NCBI GenBank assembly: GCA_037576215.1
Contig: JBANDB010000001.1
Span: 1,116,001-1,180,000 of the forward strand
From: Armillaria gallica
Lineage: Eukaryota; Basidiomycota; Agaricomycetes; Agaricales; Physalacriaceae
Length of the DNA stretch: 64,000 nt
Direction of reading: 5' to 3'
The notes below the pieces were generated by a model that was given only the letters and a program-made list of their open reading frames with translations, had not been told where the DNA came from and made no database searches. The position numbers were made by a program, and so were the translations under genes. Positions within the stretch are counted from its first letter, which is position 1, and every line of letters begins with the position of its first letter. Below, one piece after another: positions 13,124-24,285 of this stretch.

Positions 13124-13671
13124 CTAGAAGTCCAAATAATCCTTCCCTCCCCAGGTGCCGCCAGCACCGCTTCCAGCGCCGTAGGGATCGTCGGGAACAC
13201 CACCGATGCCAGGCCCGGCACCTTCTACATCCTTGAACGAGAATTCCCGCTTAAATTTGGCCTCAAGAGATGACATGGTACCAATGAGCTTCGTACACGC
13301 CTGCTCGATGATAGCTTGCGGTGTCACGGTCCCATCCGTCTGAACTTTGATCAAGAAGTACGGATGAAGTGGGTGAGGTACTTTGTAACCGGCAAACAGA
13401 ACTTGAGGCATTGACAGAAGTTGTCTGTTCAGAAGTCAGTAGGTACGTAGATGAAAACGGGAGTGTGGACGACGCACGCTCGAACCAGATTTGCTAGGGT
13501 ATGGTCTTGCTTGACTACCTTGATGGTGGCAGCATTGGGAATCTTCGTATCTTCCGTGACAATTACACTAGTGCGCCGGTGGGGAATGCATGTCACCCAA
13601 AGAGAAAAGTTGGCCTACGGCTGTTCGCCATCTTCAAGGACGAAGAGGTCTTGTCGTTCGGGGGCGTTCAT
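13124..13671 (-). CDS. RPB11: DNA-directed RNA polymerase II subunit RPB11
   Basis: Small Pol II core subunit that pairs with RPB3 as the alpha-like heterodimer initiating assembly of the enzyme in the nucleus. Three exons (13619-13671, 13478-13567, 13124-13424; introns of 51 and 53 nt) sum to 444 nt, giving 147 residues with no frame problem. The start MNAPERQDLF matches animal RPB11 (MNAP...). The core has TKIPNAATIKVVKQDHTLAN and PQVLFAGYKVPHPL, both diagnostic, followed by the RVQT-like strand and a C-terminal helix (LIGTMSSLEAKFKREF). After it comes a Gly/Pro-rich tail of about 30 residues ending GGKDYLDF, absent from animal RPB11, so the protein is longer than the usual 115-120. Identification is firm. 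Confidence 0.95.
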
Positions 13672-13849
13672 GGTCGAGAATCCTGAGAATGATTTGTTAG
13701 CATCAGGTCGGGGTTTCAGAAGTAAAAGGAAGGGATCATCAAGCCATGCATGTATTCAGAGCATCGCCATCGTACGTGTACTCGGACGCAGTTTAATGAA
13801 CTGTTCTAATCTTGCGAAGGATCATGAAGAAAAGAAACTCACGGTGATA

Positions 13850-14453
13850 TCAAGACGGAGTAACGGTGAAGCCTGTAATGTGAACCGGAGGCGTCAGTTT
13901 CAGTTGCAACAATATCAGATGAAAATAATCATAAATCCATGTATGGTTCGCGTATCGCCATAGTGGTATCACCACTCGGGGGATTGACAGATTATAGATA
14001 GGTATAATCGTTTATTAGGAGACTCGAAGAGGAGAACTCACCGAACGTGAAACTGAGGGGAAAACTGGGAAGAGAGGAAAGTCAGAAATGTTCGTGGACA
14101 AGGGAGTAAGTTCAGCGAAGAAAAGTTGTGATCATTGCTATCACCGACAATAAATAATGGCACAAGACCAGCCATCATCGAGGTAGAAAAACAGAGAACG
14201 AAACTTACCAAGAAAGAGGATGAATGCAAGTCGTAGTTCGAAAAAAATTTTGAACGCGTTGCCCGTGTTTGTCCATGTTGTGATTATGGCTGAAAATTCC
14301 CAGGCCCAGAACGGCTGGGGCAAAGTTTGCGTCGGCCAACTGAATCCTCAATCCTCCTTCAAGGTCAGTGTTCATGCCCTTGCTGCCCATATTTTCGTCG
14401 TCACCAGTGCCGGATGGTCCATCATCTATGAATCTGTCGTTTAAGATGGCCAA
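13850..14453 (-). CDS. Possible small hypothetical protein divergent from RPL28
   Basis: Starts with ATG at 14453, only 98 bp from the RPL28 start on the other strand. A first exon of 245 nt (to 14209) begins MAILNDRFIDDGPSGTGDDE and ends at a good donor (gtaagt). Joining it to 14042-14064 and 13850-13872 gives 291 nt and 96 residues ending FTVTPS. However, these introns (144 and 169 nt) are three times longer than others in the window and the small exons are unsupported. Overlapping frames on both strands also read well here (a hydrophobic AIITTWTNTGNAFKIFFEL on the minus strand; MAENSQAQNGWGKVCVGQL on the plus strand). I recognise no family. It may be a real gene, 5' leader sequence or chance. 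Confidence 0.25.
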
Positions 14454-14551
14454 AACGGAATTTCTACGATGGATGGAATGGATTCCGACTGGATGACGAT
14501 GGGCCTGTATTTAAAGATGGAACGCTGACTCTAGTTTTTACTTAGAAAACA
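14454..14551. promoter_or_regulatory. Short upstream region of RPL28, possibly bidirectional
   Basis: 98 bp between the RPL28 start and the possible divergent ORF. It contains a TATA-like tatttaaag (around 14508-14516) about 36 bp before the ATG, in plus orientation. If the minus-strand gene is not real, the RPL28 promoter extends further left. Confidence 0.4.
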
Positions 14552-15153
14552 ATGCCGACACACTTGTCGAAGACTCGCAAGCACCGTGGACACGTTTCGG
14601 CTGGTCATGGACGTGTAGGAAAGCACCGCAAGCATCCTGGAGGTCGTGGTTTGGCTGGTGGTGCTCACCACCACAGGTGCGTCTCTTTAATGGAGCCTCG
14701 AACAATATCTAAATGGTTTCTAGGACTAACTTTGATAAGTACCATCCTGGTTACTTCGGTAAGGTTGGTATGCGCCACTACCACCTCACGCGCAACCAGT
14801 TCTGGCGTCCAATCATCAATGTCGACAAGCTATGGAGTTTGGTGCCTGCTGAGGAGAAGAAGGGCCTGACAGAGAACTCGGAGGTGGTTCCCGTCATTGA
14901 CACCCTCCGACATGGGTACGGCAAGGTTTTGGGCAACGGACAGTGAGTTGAATGTAGTATTGAGTTTCGTCTGTCGTTAATGATTGTGGCCCCCTCAGAC
15001 TGCCCAAGGTGCCATTCATCGTAAAAGCCCGCTTTGTGTCGGCAATCGCAGAGTATGTATACATGTAACGCTTTTTTGTTGCCTGGGGCTGATCACCATT
15101 TTTGTAGGCGAAAAATCAAGGAGGCCGGCGGTGTTGTTTCATTGATAGCATGA
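14552..15153 (+). CDS. RPL28: 60S ribosomal protein L28 (uL15, L27a)
   Basis: Component of the large cytosolic ribosomal subunit. Four exons (14552-14676, 14724-14942, 14999-15052, 15108-15153) with introns of 47, 56 and 55 nt sum to 444 nt, giving 147 residues, the usual length of eukaryotic L27a. The N terminus [20 protein letters not shown], the [10 protein letters not shown] loop, [19 protein letters not shown] and the C-terminal GGVVSLIA are all hallmark uL15 sequences. All splice sites are GT..AG and keep the frame, with codons split at each junction. The ATG is the first in frame after a tatttaaag element. Identification is certain. Confidence 0.98.
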
Positions 15154-15923
15154 GTTCCAGAGCCTCTGTACTCTTTCATTTCTGCCATTCTATGTCCTAT
15201 ATCCATGACATGAATTAAGTCCATGCATTCGATGAATATATGTTCTAGGCAAGCTCGCAGTAGTCATGAGATCATGTATCCACCGCGGTGGACCGTGGAA
15301 TGGGTCTTTCCTCAATGAATATATTTTGCAGCAAACAGATTCTATCAACCTGGCTCCGTTATAATGTTGCTCTCTCACTCCTGACATACCTGAGTTTCTG
15401 CACAAAGGAAATGTGTAGTGGCACTGAAAGAATTTCCTCATACAGTTTCCGTCTGGCCAAAAACAGAATTCTCCCTGCCAAAATTAGATTTCCAACAGAC
15501 GGAAACGTGTCTAAGGAAACGTTTTCAGCTCCTTGAACAATTTCCGTCAAGTTTCCTTCGGGCCGAAATCGTTGGGAGTCTGGAGTGTCAAACATGTCCG
15601 ACACTGATTTCAACTTTTTAAAGGGATCCAACTATACTGTTCGCGAGAAAATACGAAAATAATTCCAAGCTAAAAATAAACCTGATTATGTCACTATATG
15701 TTGGTCCGGAAAAGGAAGTGGATACAGCAATCTCGCTTACCTTCCTCCTTGTTCTTCCCCGTCATTGTCACCGTCTTACTCCGTTCCATGAGTATTTCTA
15801 CTTGGTGTACGTCGGGCCCTTACCGCTGCTATGAATCTGCTGCTGACCCAGTTGCATCCTACAGATCACAGTCAATTCTCTGCTTGGAACCGTGCTAGAC
15901 AGGAAACGACACCGCGAGCGACG
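15154..15923. other. Intergenic; one unexplained minus-strand open frame
   Basis: 3' flank of RPL28 and 5' flank of the RING gene. On the minus strand 15359-15631 an open frame of about 90 codons reads DPFKKLKSVSDMFDTPDSQR and so on to KLRYVRSERATL. It has no ATG start (a TAG precedes it directly) and no known motif, so it could be one exon, a relic or chance. Plus-strand frames from 15831 that run into the RING gene lie upstream of its most likely start. Confidence 0.35.
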
Positions 15924-17837
15924 ATGGCGGCCACTACTCCCACCACCCCTGTCAACGCGACTATGATCAACTTGGTACCTCCAGCTCCAGCTCCAGCTCC
16001 AATTGCAGAGAAGGGAAAGAAGCACCCAGACTCTTTGTTTGGCCCTAATATCGGCATTGTCAGCAGTGGACCTGCTTGGACTACAAACAAGGAGAAGAAG
16101 GTGCTCGCCGATGAGCTCACACCGGATGTGGTTCGTGGATGGATAGAAAAAAGCAAAGTGGTCAGTCTATCCTACAGGGCCATTCGCGACCTCATTGACT
16201 CGTTATCAGGCGAGCGAACCCACGACCACCTTGCAAGCCCTAGTTAATCTGAAGCGACCTACTCTGCGATTGTCTCCACTGTCTTCGGGCGAAGATTCGG
16301 TACCAGACAATCACCATCATGGGCTGGAATTCGAGTTCGATTGCGATGCACCAAAATGCGGAATCTACGTCCATGTCCTACTCGATGCCAATCATCCCGA
16401 CGCCCCTGCAGCCACTTCTCCTAACGGTTTATCTAAGCTACTTGTGTTCGAGACCGTCGTCGAGGGAGGCTTTGGCAAGGTTCTCAAACTCGAGGAAGGT
16501 GCTACGCTTGAGCTCGGCCGGTTCGTCCACAGGGAGGATGCCACTGAAACCCCCGGTGCGAGCCCCTCAATTCAACCGGCAGCCACAAGTAGGGCACCTG
16601 ATGAAGCAGAGCAATCTTCCGATTCCGTTCCTACCACCACAGCCCTTACTCCTCCTACGGAGACTACCAACACTGGTAACCGGCAATCCCGGCTTCGTTT
16701 CTCCCACTTCCATTTCCGAAAACGTACGCATAATCACAGTGTCTCAGGTCCCGCCCTGGCAGTCGTTGATGCCGAGCCTTCAACTAATCACGATGGGGAT
16801 GCCAATGGAGCGAAGGAGGAAAAGAAGGAAGATACGGATGATGGCGTCAAGGTGATCATACGACTTGCCGCCCTCGATGAGCAGGGAACGGAACTGGCCT
16901 CGCCCAACGAGCAGCTGACATATCTTCATGTCGTTCGTTTCGGGGCCAAGCCATCTGCTGAGGAGGAGGAAGATACTAGACCTTGGGTTGTCAAAGTTGT
17001 CAAGCGAGAGGCCACGGTAATACAATTCCCCTTTCGTCGCAACATAGTACTTATCTCAGCTCAGATTGGTCCGCATACGTTCCACCTACATGAAATATAT
17101 GGTCTGTCATCATCTTCCACCGCCACTCATGCACCTACTGCACCTCTTCCCGAGTCGCACACTTACCCGCCGGATGCTACGACTGCGCCACCGCCGCAGC
17201 CTGTTGCAGAAGATGAGCCGTCGTCAGAGTGTCTCCTCTGCCTATCCTCTCCACGGGAGGTCATCCTTCTGCCGTGTCGCCATCTCGTGGCGTGCAAAGA
17301 CTGCGCGCTTAACATGGTCGAGTTCGGTGCCGGTGGGACAATCACTCAACCTGAAGAGCCAGCTCCGGCCCCGGCTACTGGTACCGAGGAAGGTGCAGCT
17401 ACCACGGAGGGTGCTACAACCGCCGAGGGCACCACCACCCCTGCACCTGCACCTGCTCCTACCCCGACGCCTACGGTCATAGTCCACCCAAGGCGCAAGC
17501 GTAAGGCCAAGGGATGGTTCTGCCCTGTCTGCCGACAGCGTGAGTTAATTTCTGACATTCTCCTGTCTATCTCAGGCACTGATACTTCTGCGTAGCATAT
17601 ACATCGCTTTTGCGCATCACAAATAGCCCTCCCGAGCCAGTATCTACTACTGCTAAGGAACAAAGCGCAGATGACTCTGACGATGTTGCAGAGTCTATGG
17701 CGACGGCCAGTGTTTCTACTTCCCGCCCAAGCGGATTGCTGTCTGGGGCTTTTAGACCTGCATTCTTGAGAAGCTTTTCGAGAAACCCGACTGGGGATGT
17801 GGAGAGTCAGACTCAAATGACGCGAGTTGGTGCGTAG
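15924..17837 (+). CDS. RING-type E3 ubiquitin ligase, MGRN1/LOG2-like
   Basis: Predicted E3 ubiquitin ligase. Four exons (15924-16160, 16210-17016, 17065-17539, 17596-17837) with introns of 49, 48 and 56 nt total 1761 nt, giving 586 residues with no break. The N-terminal half holds the region found before the RING in mahogunin-type ligases, with the conserved FHLHEIYGL element at the exon 3 start. The C3HC4 RING reads SSECLLCLSSPREVILLPCR, then HLVACKDCA; a long Thr/Ala/Pro-rich insert separates these from the last pair, GWFCPVCRQPYTSLL. This insert inside the RING is unusual in length (about 80 residues). Acidic and Pro/Ala-rich linkers elsewhere are low complexity. The start MAATTPTTP was chosen over an in-frame ATG at 15831 because the conserved part begins later; the first start remains possible. 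Substrate unknown. Confidence 0.85.
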
Positions 17838-19055
17838 TCGTTCTGTGCTTTCGAAATGACGATCTCCCCTCCTTTCTTCCTATCGTACGGTTTAGCATCT
17901 ATGTACCATTGGTTATGTGTGCGACTACTATCTGTAAAACTGTACATGTGTTGCGGTCTCCTGCTTTTCTAATATAGTATACTTCTTTATTTTTTTGCCG
18001 CGTAATAAAACTCTACTTCGCTTCTCGCATACAAGAAATCTGGTGAGTGTAGAATGTCTTCTGATGCAACATCCTAATAAATTCCGAGGCAGGTCTGAAA
18101 GTTCCCCCGATTCATTTATCATTTTCATTCCATAATAGGCCTCGTGGTATAGAGTTATTACCGTGCGTGTTTCTGATTTCCTCCGTATAACTGGTATCCT
18201 CATGGTCCGCTACTAGGACTGCCTAAGCATGAGGCGCTTTTAACGTTATCTATCTCATGGCCATATACCTGCAAACGTTTCTTGTGTAGAAGTAACGACA
18301 TACTGGTTGGAAATACCTCAAAAGTCTGTCCAAGATGCCATCAAAGTCAACGGTCCCGGGGTTTGCCGTACTGCAGGAAAAGTCTCGACAGCAGTGAGAA
18401 GGCCGCCCCGAATGTCGTCGATTCGCTTAAAATTCGAGGCTAGTCACGAGAATAAGGTTTATGATCGGGTGAAACGATATCCTTCTCAGAATTTAGGCCT
18501 ACGACTCTGAGGTCTACCTTCTCATGGTCACGGCGCTGCATTGAACTACCATAGGCTAGCAAACCGCCCATCCTACGCTTTGTGTTGTGGTAAATATCTA
18601 GGCTTTTCCGAGACTCGAGTTCAGGGAAGTTGTCCACATGTTTTGGTGCCGCCTCGTCCAAGCTTCCTTTCCCCACAGTCGTTTAGCCTCACCCCATTAA
18701 CAGGCGCAGCGAACCTCCATTCCTCTCGGTGGAATTGAAGAACCCAACGGCGTTGTCCGACCACCCTTCTCGGCTAGCAGAACGTTATCCTGAGAACATA
18801 CCGCATTCCTTAATTGGCCTTTTACCAGTGCCCGTCCTAGCATCATGCCACTAACGCACGTCTAGAATATGTATTTCTGACATTGCCTGTAGTTCGGGGC
18901 ATAAACTCGACGGCTATTAGTATTTCCAATTAGTCTCGCTATTTCTCTGACTCTTAAAGCTTATTTAAACCCGAGGAAGACGAGGTTGTCTTGCATTCAA
19001 TTCCCCAGCACATCTAACAGTTTGGTCGCGTTCTTCTCCACGACTCAAATCCACG
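17838..19055. other. Intergenic, no gene seen
   Basis: 3' flank of the RING gene, then the upstream region of the transporter. Short frames without motifs. A TATA-like ttatttaaac (18961-18970) lies about 90 bp before the transporter ATG. Confidence 0.5.
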
Positions 19056-20904
19056 ATGGTTTCTGCAGGACAGCTTATATGGATCTCCTTCCGACCTCTG
19101 TTACGATTGTCAGTATCAGAGTCTCGATCGCTTCTTCTCGGCCGGATCTTTGCTCACTCTTTGTCCGTCTCAGGGTTATGAGCGTGCTTGGAGGCTTCGT
19201 TATCACCAAAGCTGACATCTTCCCGGCGGCCGCTGCCAGAGGCGCTGGACAAATCGCGTTGGTAAGCAATATGAATGTTTTTTTCTTCGGGGATTCGTGT
19301 GTAACTTACACTCAACACCAGAATATTACGATGCCATGCCTCATGTTTTCGAAAATGGTCCCCGCATTCTCCTCAAGCAATATCAGCGTCTTAGGTGTGC
19401 TCAGTCGCGGCTGGGTTTCACCGCCCTCTCTTGCCTGTGAAACTCACTCTGGTTCTCCGATGCTTGATTTTATTTCATTCCAGGACCTCTGTTTACAATT
19501 GGCGCTATCTACCAGTTTATGGGTATCGGCCTGGCTTGGCTGATAAAGCAGTTCTTCTGGGTTCCACATCGTTTCCGCCATGGTATGCTTGCTGCCGGTG
19601 GATGGGGAAATTATGGTGATATCCGTAAGACCGCCAATCTTTATAATATCTGTATTTTACTCATGCATCTTAGCGACCGCTGTTATTATGAGTATCACTG
19701 GAGCTGCACCGTTTAACGGCGAGAAGGACCAAGACCTTGCCATAGCCTACATTTCGGCGTTAATTCTGTATTACATGGTGAGTAAAATTCTCACGAAGAA
19801 ATCTCCGTCTGACAGCACCTATAGTTACGTTCTTTCCGCTGGGGGGAAACAGGCTAATCGCATTGGATTTCAAGGGACCTGATGTGGAGCCCGAGGAAGT
19901 TCAAGAAAAAATTCGTACAAGACGAAAATTTCTTCTTCACGGTTTGCCCAAAGTTTTGAAGGAGAAGACGCTACACCGCGGAGCTGATCCTAAAGACGAT
20001 TGTGAAAACCAGGTCGAGAACTCAGAGAAGACTCGGTGCGAGAAGGCGACCAGTGGACCCGTGGACCCTCATCCTCATCCTGAGGGGGATTTTTATCTCA
20101 TGAAGATGCGACGATTGTGGCTTCATCAGAAGCTATCGAAACCATATTTCGTAGAACCGAATCGTTTTCTCCACCACCAATAGCCACGATCCACGCAGAG
20201 GATAAAGACGGCTCCCCTTCCTATCCACCGTTGCCTACCAACCCGATTATTCATCCCATATCGCGTCGATGGAAGACCATTTTGCCCACCGTGCGAACGG
20301 CTTTCGAGTCCATCTGCATGCCGGCGTCTCTAGCTATTATCATATCCTTCGTCATCGCTCTCATCACTCCCGTCAAAGCCCTTTTCGTTCAAATCGATGG
20401 TTATTATATGCCCTCGGCACCTGATGGTGAACCACCGTTGGCATTTGTCATCGATTTTGCAGAGTTCATCGGCGCGGCCTCTGTTCCTCTTGGTTTGATA
20501 TGCCTCGGTTCGGCGCTAGCGCGACTGAAAGTTCCCCGGAGTCAGTGGTCAAGTATGCCAGTAGGAGCTATTCTCTCTCTAGCGGTTGTGCGCATGGTTG
20601 TCATGCCGGTATTAGGCGTGTTGATCTGTAAAGGATTGATACAGGTTGATTTCATCTCGAAAGATGACAAGGTGCTGCAATTTGTGTGCATGTACGTTAC
20701 ATGTTTGATTTCTGGTTGCTGTCTGACGATTCCCATAGCTTCTTCTCTTGTCTCCCAACAGCGACGACGCAAGTTTTCGTGACCCAGGTGTACAGTGGAA
20801 CAGGGAATGCAGATCACTTGCCTGCATTTCTTATTCCGCAGTATCTCCTAATGTTTCTATCAATGACGGCGCTTTCTGCTTTTACCTTGCAATTGCTATT
20901 TTGA
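19056..20904 (+). CDS. Auxin efflux carrier (AEC/PIN-like) family transporter, one frameshift
   Basis: Membrane transporter of the Mem_trans family. Seven exons can be read (19056-19108, 19174-19261, 19322-19394, 19484-19624, 19674-19781, 19825-20691, 20739-20904). N-terminal bundle: MSVLGGFVITKADIFPAAAA, NITMPCLMFSKMVPAF and GPLFTIGAIYQFMGIG. Central hydrophilic loop: LDFKGPDVEPEEVQEKI onward. C-terminal bundle: TAFESICMPASLAIIISFVI, EFIGAASVPLGLICLGSALA and FLIPQYLLMFLSMTALSAF. The exon sum is 1496 nt, one short of a multiple of three: the frame changes at about 20090-20100 in a G5/T5 homopolymer, as if one base were lost. The intron at 19782 needs a weak gtaaaa donor to keep phase. This is a functional gene with a sequence error or a recent pseudogene. 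Beside a terpene cyclase and P450s it could export a product, which is only contextual inference. Confidence 0.8.
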
Positions 20905-21216
20905 TATTGAGTCTATCATTTCTGTACAGTCTGTGTATATATGTCGGCCTTTTCTTATGACTTTCACAAATGATGATACAGGCGGCGGCGGATCGCGAAC
21001 TACCAACTGACCAACCCGAAGTCCTGTCTCGACCCGCCTTTGGCGTTTATCATCGATTTTGCAGAGTTCATCGGTGCAGCCTCTCGCAAGCCTCTCGAGC
21101 ACGCTTCTCTTCAACATCTCTCTACGTGTAAGGGTTAAATCAATTGCATTGAGGGAGTTCACGGGACTACAAGTTTAGCTCGCTAAGTAAATATCTTTCC
21201 GTACCCACATGGTAGG
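20905..21216 (+). repeat. 3' flank of the transporter with an internal-fragment copy (21036-21084)
   Basis: About 49 nt at 21036-21084 repeat, with few differences, the transporter segment at about 20445-20495 that encodes LAFVIDFAEFIGAAS. It sits after the gene's stop and is not part of its frame. The preceding 20960-21020 stretch (with ggcggcggcggatcgcgaa) is also present at 24200-24235. Nothing else is seen in this interval. Confidence 0.6.
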
Positions 21217-22367
21217 CTAAATAACCTCTCCCAAAATCTTCAAATGCCTTGCGAGCTTCTTCATGCTGCGCCAGCATATACACCCCCTATCATATGCCTT
21301 GATGCACTCCTCCGCCAGATAGCGGAGAATCCCAGTCTTTGGCTCCTCCCGGGCTTTAGCCAGGAGTGATATGAGATTATGCGTCTCACCGGCGCATTCC
21401 TCCTTGTAGAACGACAAAACGTCGTTCCCAAAATTGATGAAATCGCGTATGCATGGAAGAGCTTGGATATACGAGTTGTAGGGAAGCTCCCTAGGGAAAA
21501 CGAATATGGCGGCATCTTCAGCGAATCCACTTAATTGGCGAAGGTACAGGGCGTATTCTTCGACTTGATGGCTCTGAGTAATAGGGTGAGTGGACTGGAT
21601 TGGCATTAGTAAAATTGAGGCTTACGGGCTCGTTCTTGCTCTCAACTTCCAAAATCAAACCGTTAAGGAACTTGAGGGCAGTGTTAACGATGAGGTCAGC
21701 TGTGACCTTGCCAAAGATTCGGTAGGTTTCGGTGAGGAGATCAGCGAAGTAGTTCAAAACTTTGATTGGTTGTGTCTCCGAGGACGTGAAACGCTGAAAT
21801 TTCATAAAAACTCAGTGTGCATTGGAGCCATGAACAAATATTGTATCTACCTTGGTGAAATCACTGACCCCCTTCTGGACATTGGCATCACGGGGATAGA
21901 GATCGTCGAGATACAACATGAACATGTGGAAGAAGGTAGCGTACATCTTGACACTCATGTCGCCAAGGTAGTGGTATGCAGAAACAGTAGAATTGATGCC
22001 GAGCATAAAGTAGGGCTTTAGCTCGTCGATGGGATATTCGCGTCGTTCAGCCTCTTTGAGTGCGAGGGCCTGAAATACGGGGTCCGAAACGGATGGCAAG
22101 TCTGTGGTGTCGAAGTGATCCATGAAAAGCTTCAGGATATCACGGGCTTCATCCTTCCAATGCGTCGAACTCTGTATGTTTGGGATCAGTCGCCATTGGC
22201 ATTTGGGTATTTACTATTGACGAACTTTATCCAGTCAGCCATCGAGCTAAGAAAGCCAAACGCGTAAGCTAACGAAGCAATAGCACTTGACAAAACACGT
22301 ACTGGCAAAATTGAAGTCTTCTTGATTGCACGAAGAACTTTGCATGAGTGATATCAGACGAAGCCAT
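21217..22367 (-). CDS. Trichodiene-synthase-like sesquiterpene cyclase
   Basis: Class I terpene cyclase of the TRI5-like family, expected to ionise farnesyl diphosphate. Five exons (22303-22367, 22222-22246, 21851-22171, 21626-21793, 21217-21573) total 936 nt, 311 residues, with no frame break. The metal-binding NSE triad is canonical: NDVLSFYKEE (N243, S247, E251). The first Asp motif is at D119-D120 in LDDLYPRD, but the place of the third acidic residue is Pro, with the next Asp at 125. The C terminus ends soon after the last helices (KLARHLKILGEVI) and lacks the aromatic GYI..H and RY region I expect in this family, so the protein may be shortened by about 30 residues. The start MASSDITHAK gives an in-frame small first exon. 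Neighbouring P450s and transporter suggest a terpenoid pathway. Product cannot be told. Confidence 0.82.
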
Positions 22368-23979
22368 AGCAATACGACTTCTCAGATGGTGCTTGCTGAA
22401 GGTCATCCTCAACGGAGGGGGATTATATACTGCACTAAGAACCCAGTTTGGTCAGTGCTCGGGTTGCTGAAGGATAAGAAATTGTTGTCAGCATTGTTGT
22501 TGTCCGGAGAGATAGAAAATGCGCACAGATAATGAGGATGAAACCTCGTTAGAGTCATCTAAAGTTCAGGTGCCGGTACTAGCCGAAAATGACAGGATGC
22601 ATAATGATAGACAGCTTTGAAAAGATGAAAAGAAGTCATTTGTGCCTAGACCACCATTACGAGAAGTCTTCAGGACGAAAGACCAGTATAATGCACCGTA
22701 AGAAAAAGTATCCGAGAGCATACATATTGGAGACTTACTAACCAGAGCCTTCAGCTTTCACGGTAGTATTCCTTCCCTACACGCTTTGATCTAGTCTATT
22801 AGTAACGTAGCCTTGCTATTCTTTGCACCATCAAATGGTTCCGGCCCAATCGAATCGATGCATGAAAACTATATGAAATTGGGAAGAACTAGGCCCTGAA
22901 GCGGATCCATTGCATAGACGCTGTGAGCGGAGAGCTTCTCGAAAGCCAGGCCTCAGGCTTGTTTGTATCCGGAGAAAGCCAGTTCCTAGTACTAGGTGAT
23001 CTAAACTTTTCAGTGGTAGTTCGTGATCGTCGGATATCGTACTTTTCGTGTTCTTTGTGTTCGGAACAAACCTGGTCCGCCGTTGGCGGTCCTGAGGTTC
23101 TTGCGCGGTAAGTCTGGTAAGTAGCGGATAAGTACCGTGGGAACCCAGTGAAACGGGTGGTGATATCACATATCCGTTTCCTTCATCACAAGTTCATTCC
23201 GCGCTTTCGTTGGCCGTCACATTGTCGTCCTCTAGCATAGTAAAACATTCGTTCTGAGGCGCCATTGCAGCCAGTGGGCTATTGGTATTGACGTTGTGGT
23301 GGTGTCACTGGTATTTTAACTTCGCTGGTGACGCCGAAGGCCAAGCGCACCAGCGACAGCGACTCCATCGATGATGGCGTAGCCTCAGTAATTTTTGCAT
23401 CGAATCCTGTAACGGTCTGCCGCTGTTACCCTTTATGACGCCGACGTCATCCACCGAGAAGTTAGCAGATTCCTGCTCCGGTGGCCCAGAGACAGCGGAG
23501 AGTGTCGTAGGGACTTGGATCGTTGCCTGTGGCGACTCATACGAGCTCATCTGCTACTAATACAGATTCGCGCTATCAGCTGAAGATGAGTTTGAACTAT
23601 AAAGGGAAGGAGGATATAGATACCACAGCACGCCCACCAATATAAATGGATCTACGTCTTCTAACGATGGTGACTGGTCCTGAAGAGCCTGAAGAACTGG
23701 TTCGTGCAGGCTCCGGGAAAGCGGCTGTTAATCGGGCCGGAGTCCCGAGGTTGTTCTTACCTCTTACCGCCACTGGTCACTAACGCAGTTATGGATATCC
23801 GGCCATCAAGACATTCTATGGCGCACTTACGCTCAGCTGTTATCGTGAAATAAGTCCTTACTGTTCACGATTGCTTTGCAACAGCGTTGGATCTCGACGA
23901 TAATAGGCGCGGCTCCCATAAACGTGCGACTCGGATGATGGTCACACTGAGTGCCCATTGTCGATTTCCTGTCGCTGGA
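22368..23979. other. 1.6 kb gap without a supported gene
   Basis: Upstream region of the terpene cyclase and left flank of a transporter fragment. One minus-strand frame (23305-23550) starts with ATG and reads MSSYESPQATIQVPTTLSAV, 81 codons, with no motif; weak. Other frames look like noise. Confidence 0.45.
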
Positions 23980-24236
23980 AAGTTGGAGCTATTCTCTCTC
24001 TAGCGGTTGTGCGCATGGTGGTCATGCTGGTATTAAGAAATGCAGACCCCTTGCCTGTGTTTCTTATACCGCAATATTTCCTTATGTTTTATCAATGATT
24101 CTCTGCTTTTACCCTGCAATTGCTGTTTTGATATTCTCTCCGTCATTTTTTGTACAGACTATATGTCGGCCTTTCCTGGTGACTTTCGCCAATGATGATA
24201 CAGGCGGCGGCGGATCGCGAAATACCAACTGACTAA
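23980..24236 (+). pseudogene. Truncated, internally deleted copy of the transporter 3' end
   Basis: 23980-24032 repeats the transporter segment at about 20566-20620 (ggagctattctctctctagc, encoding AILSLAVVRMVVM). It then jumps directly to the equivalent of 20805 onward (aatgcagaccccttgcctgt) and follows it through the 3' untranslated region to the tgatgatacaggcggcggcg string. About 180 nt of the parent is missing, so no protein can be made. The copy lies 50 bp before the first P450 start, so its duplication affected the P450 promoter region. Confidence 0.85.
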
Positions 24237-24285
24237 TTCGAAGTCCTGCCTTGACTAATGATCTTGTCTTCAACGATTACCTGCC

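Noticed and set aside
16780..17487. Minus-strand frames opposite the RING gene
   Set aside because: Shadows of low-complexity plus-strand coding sequence.
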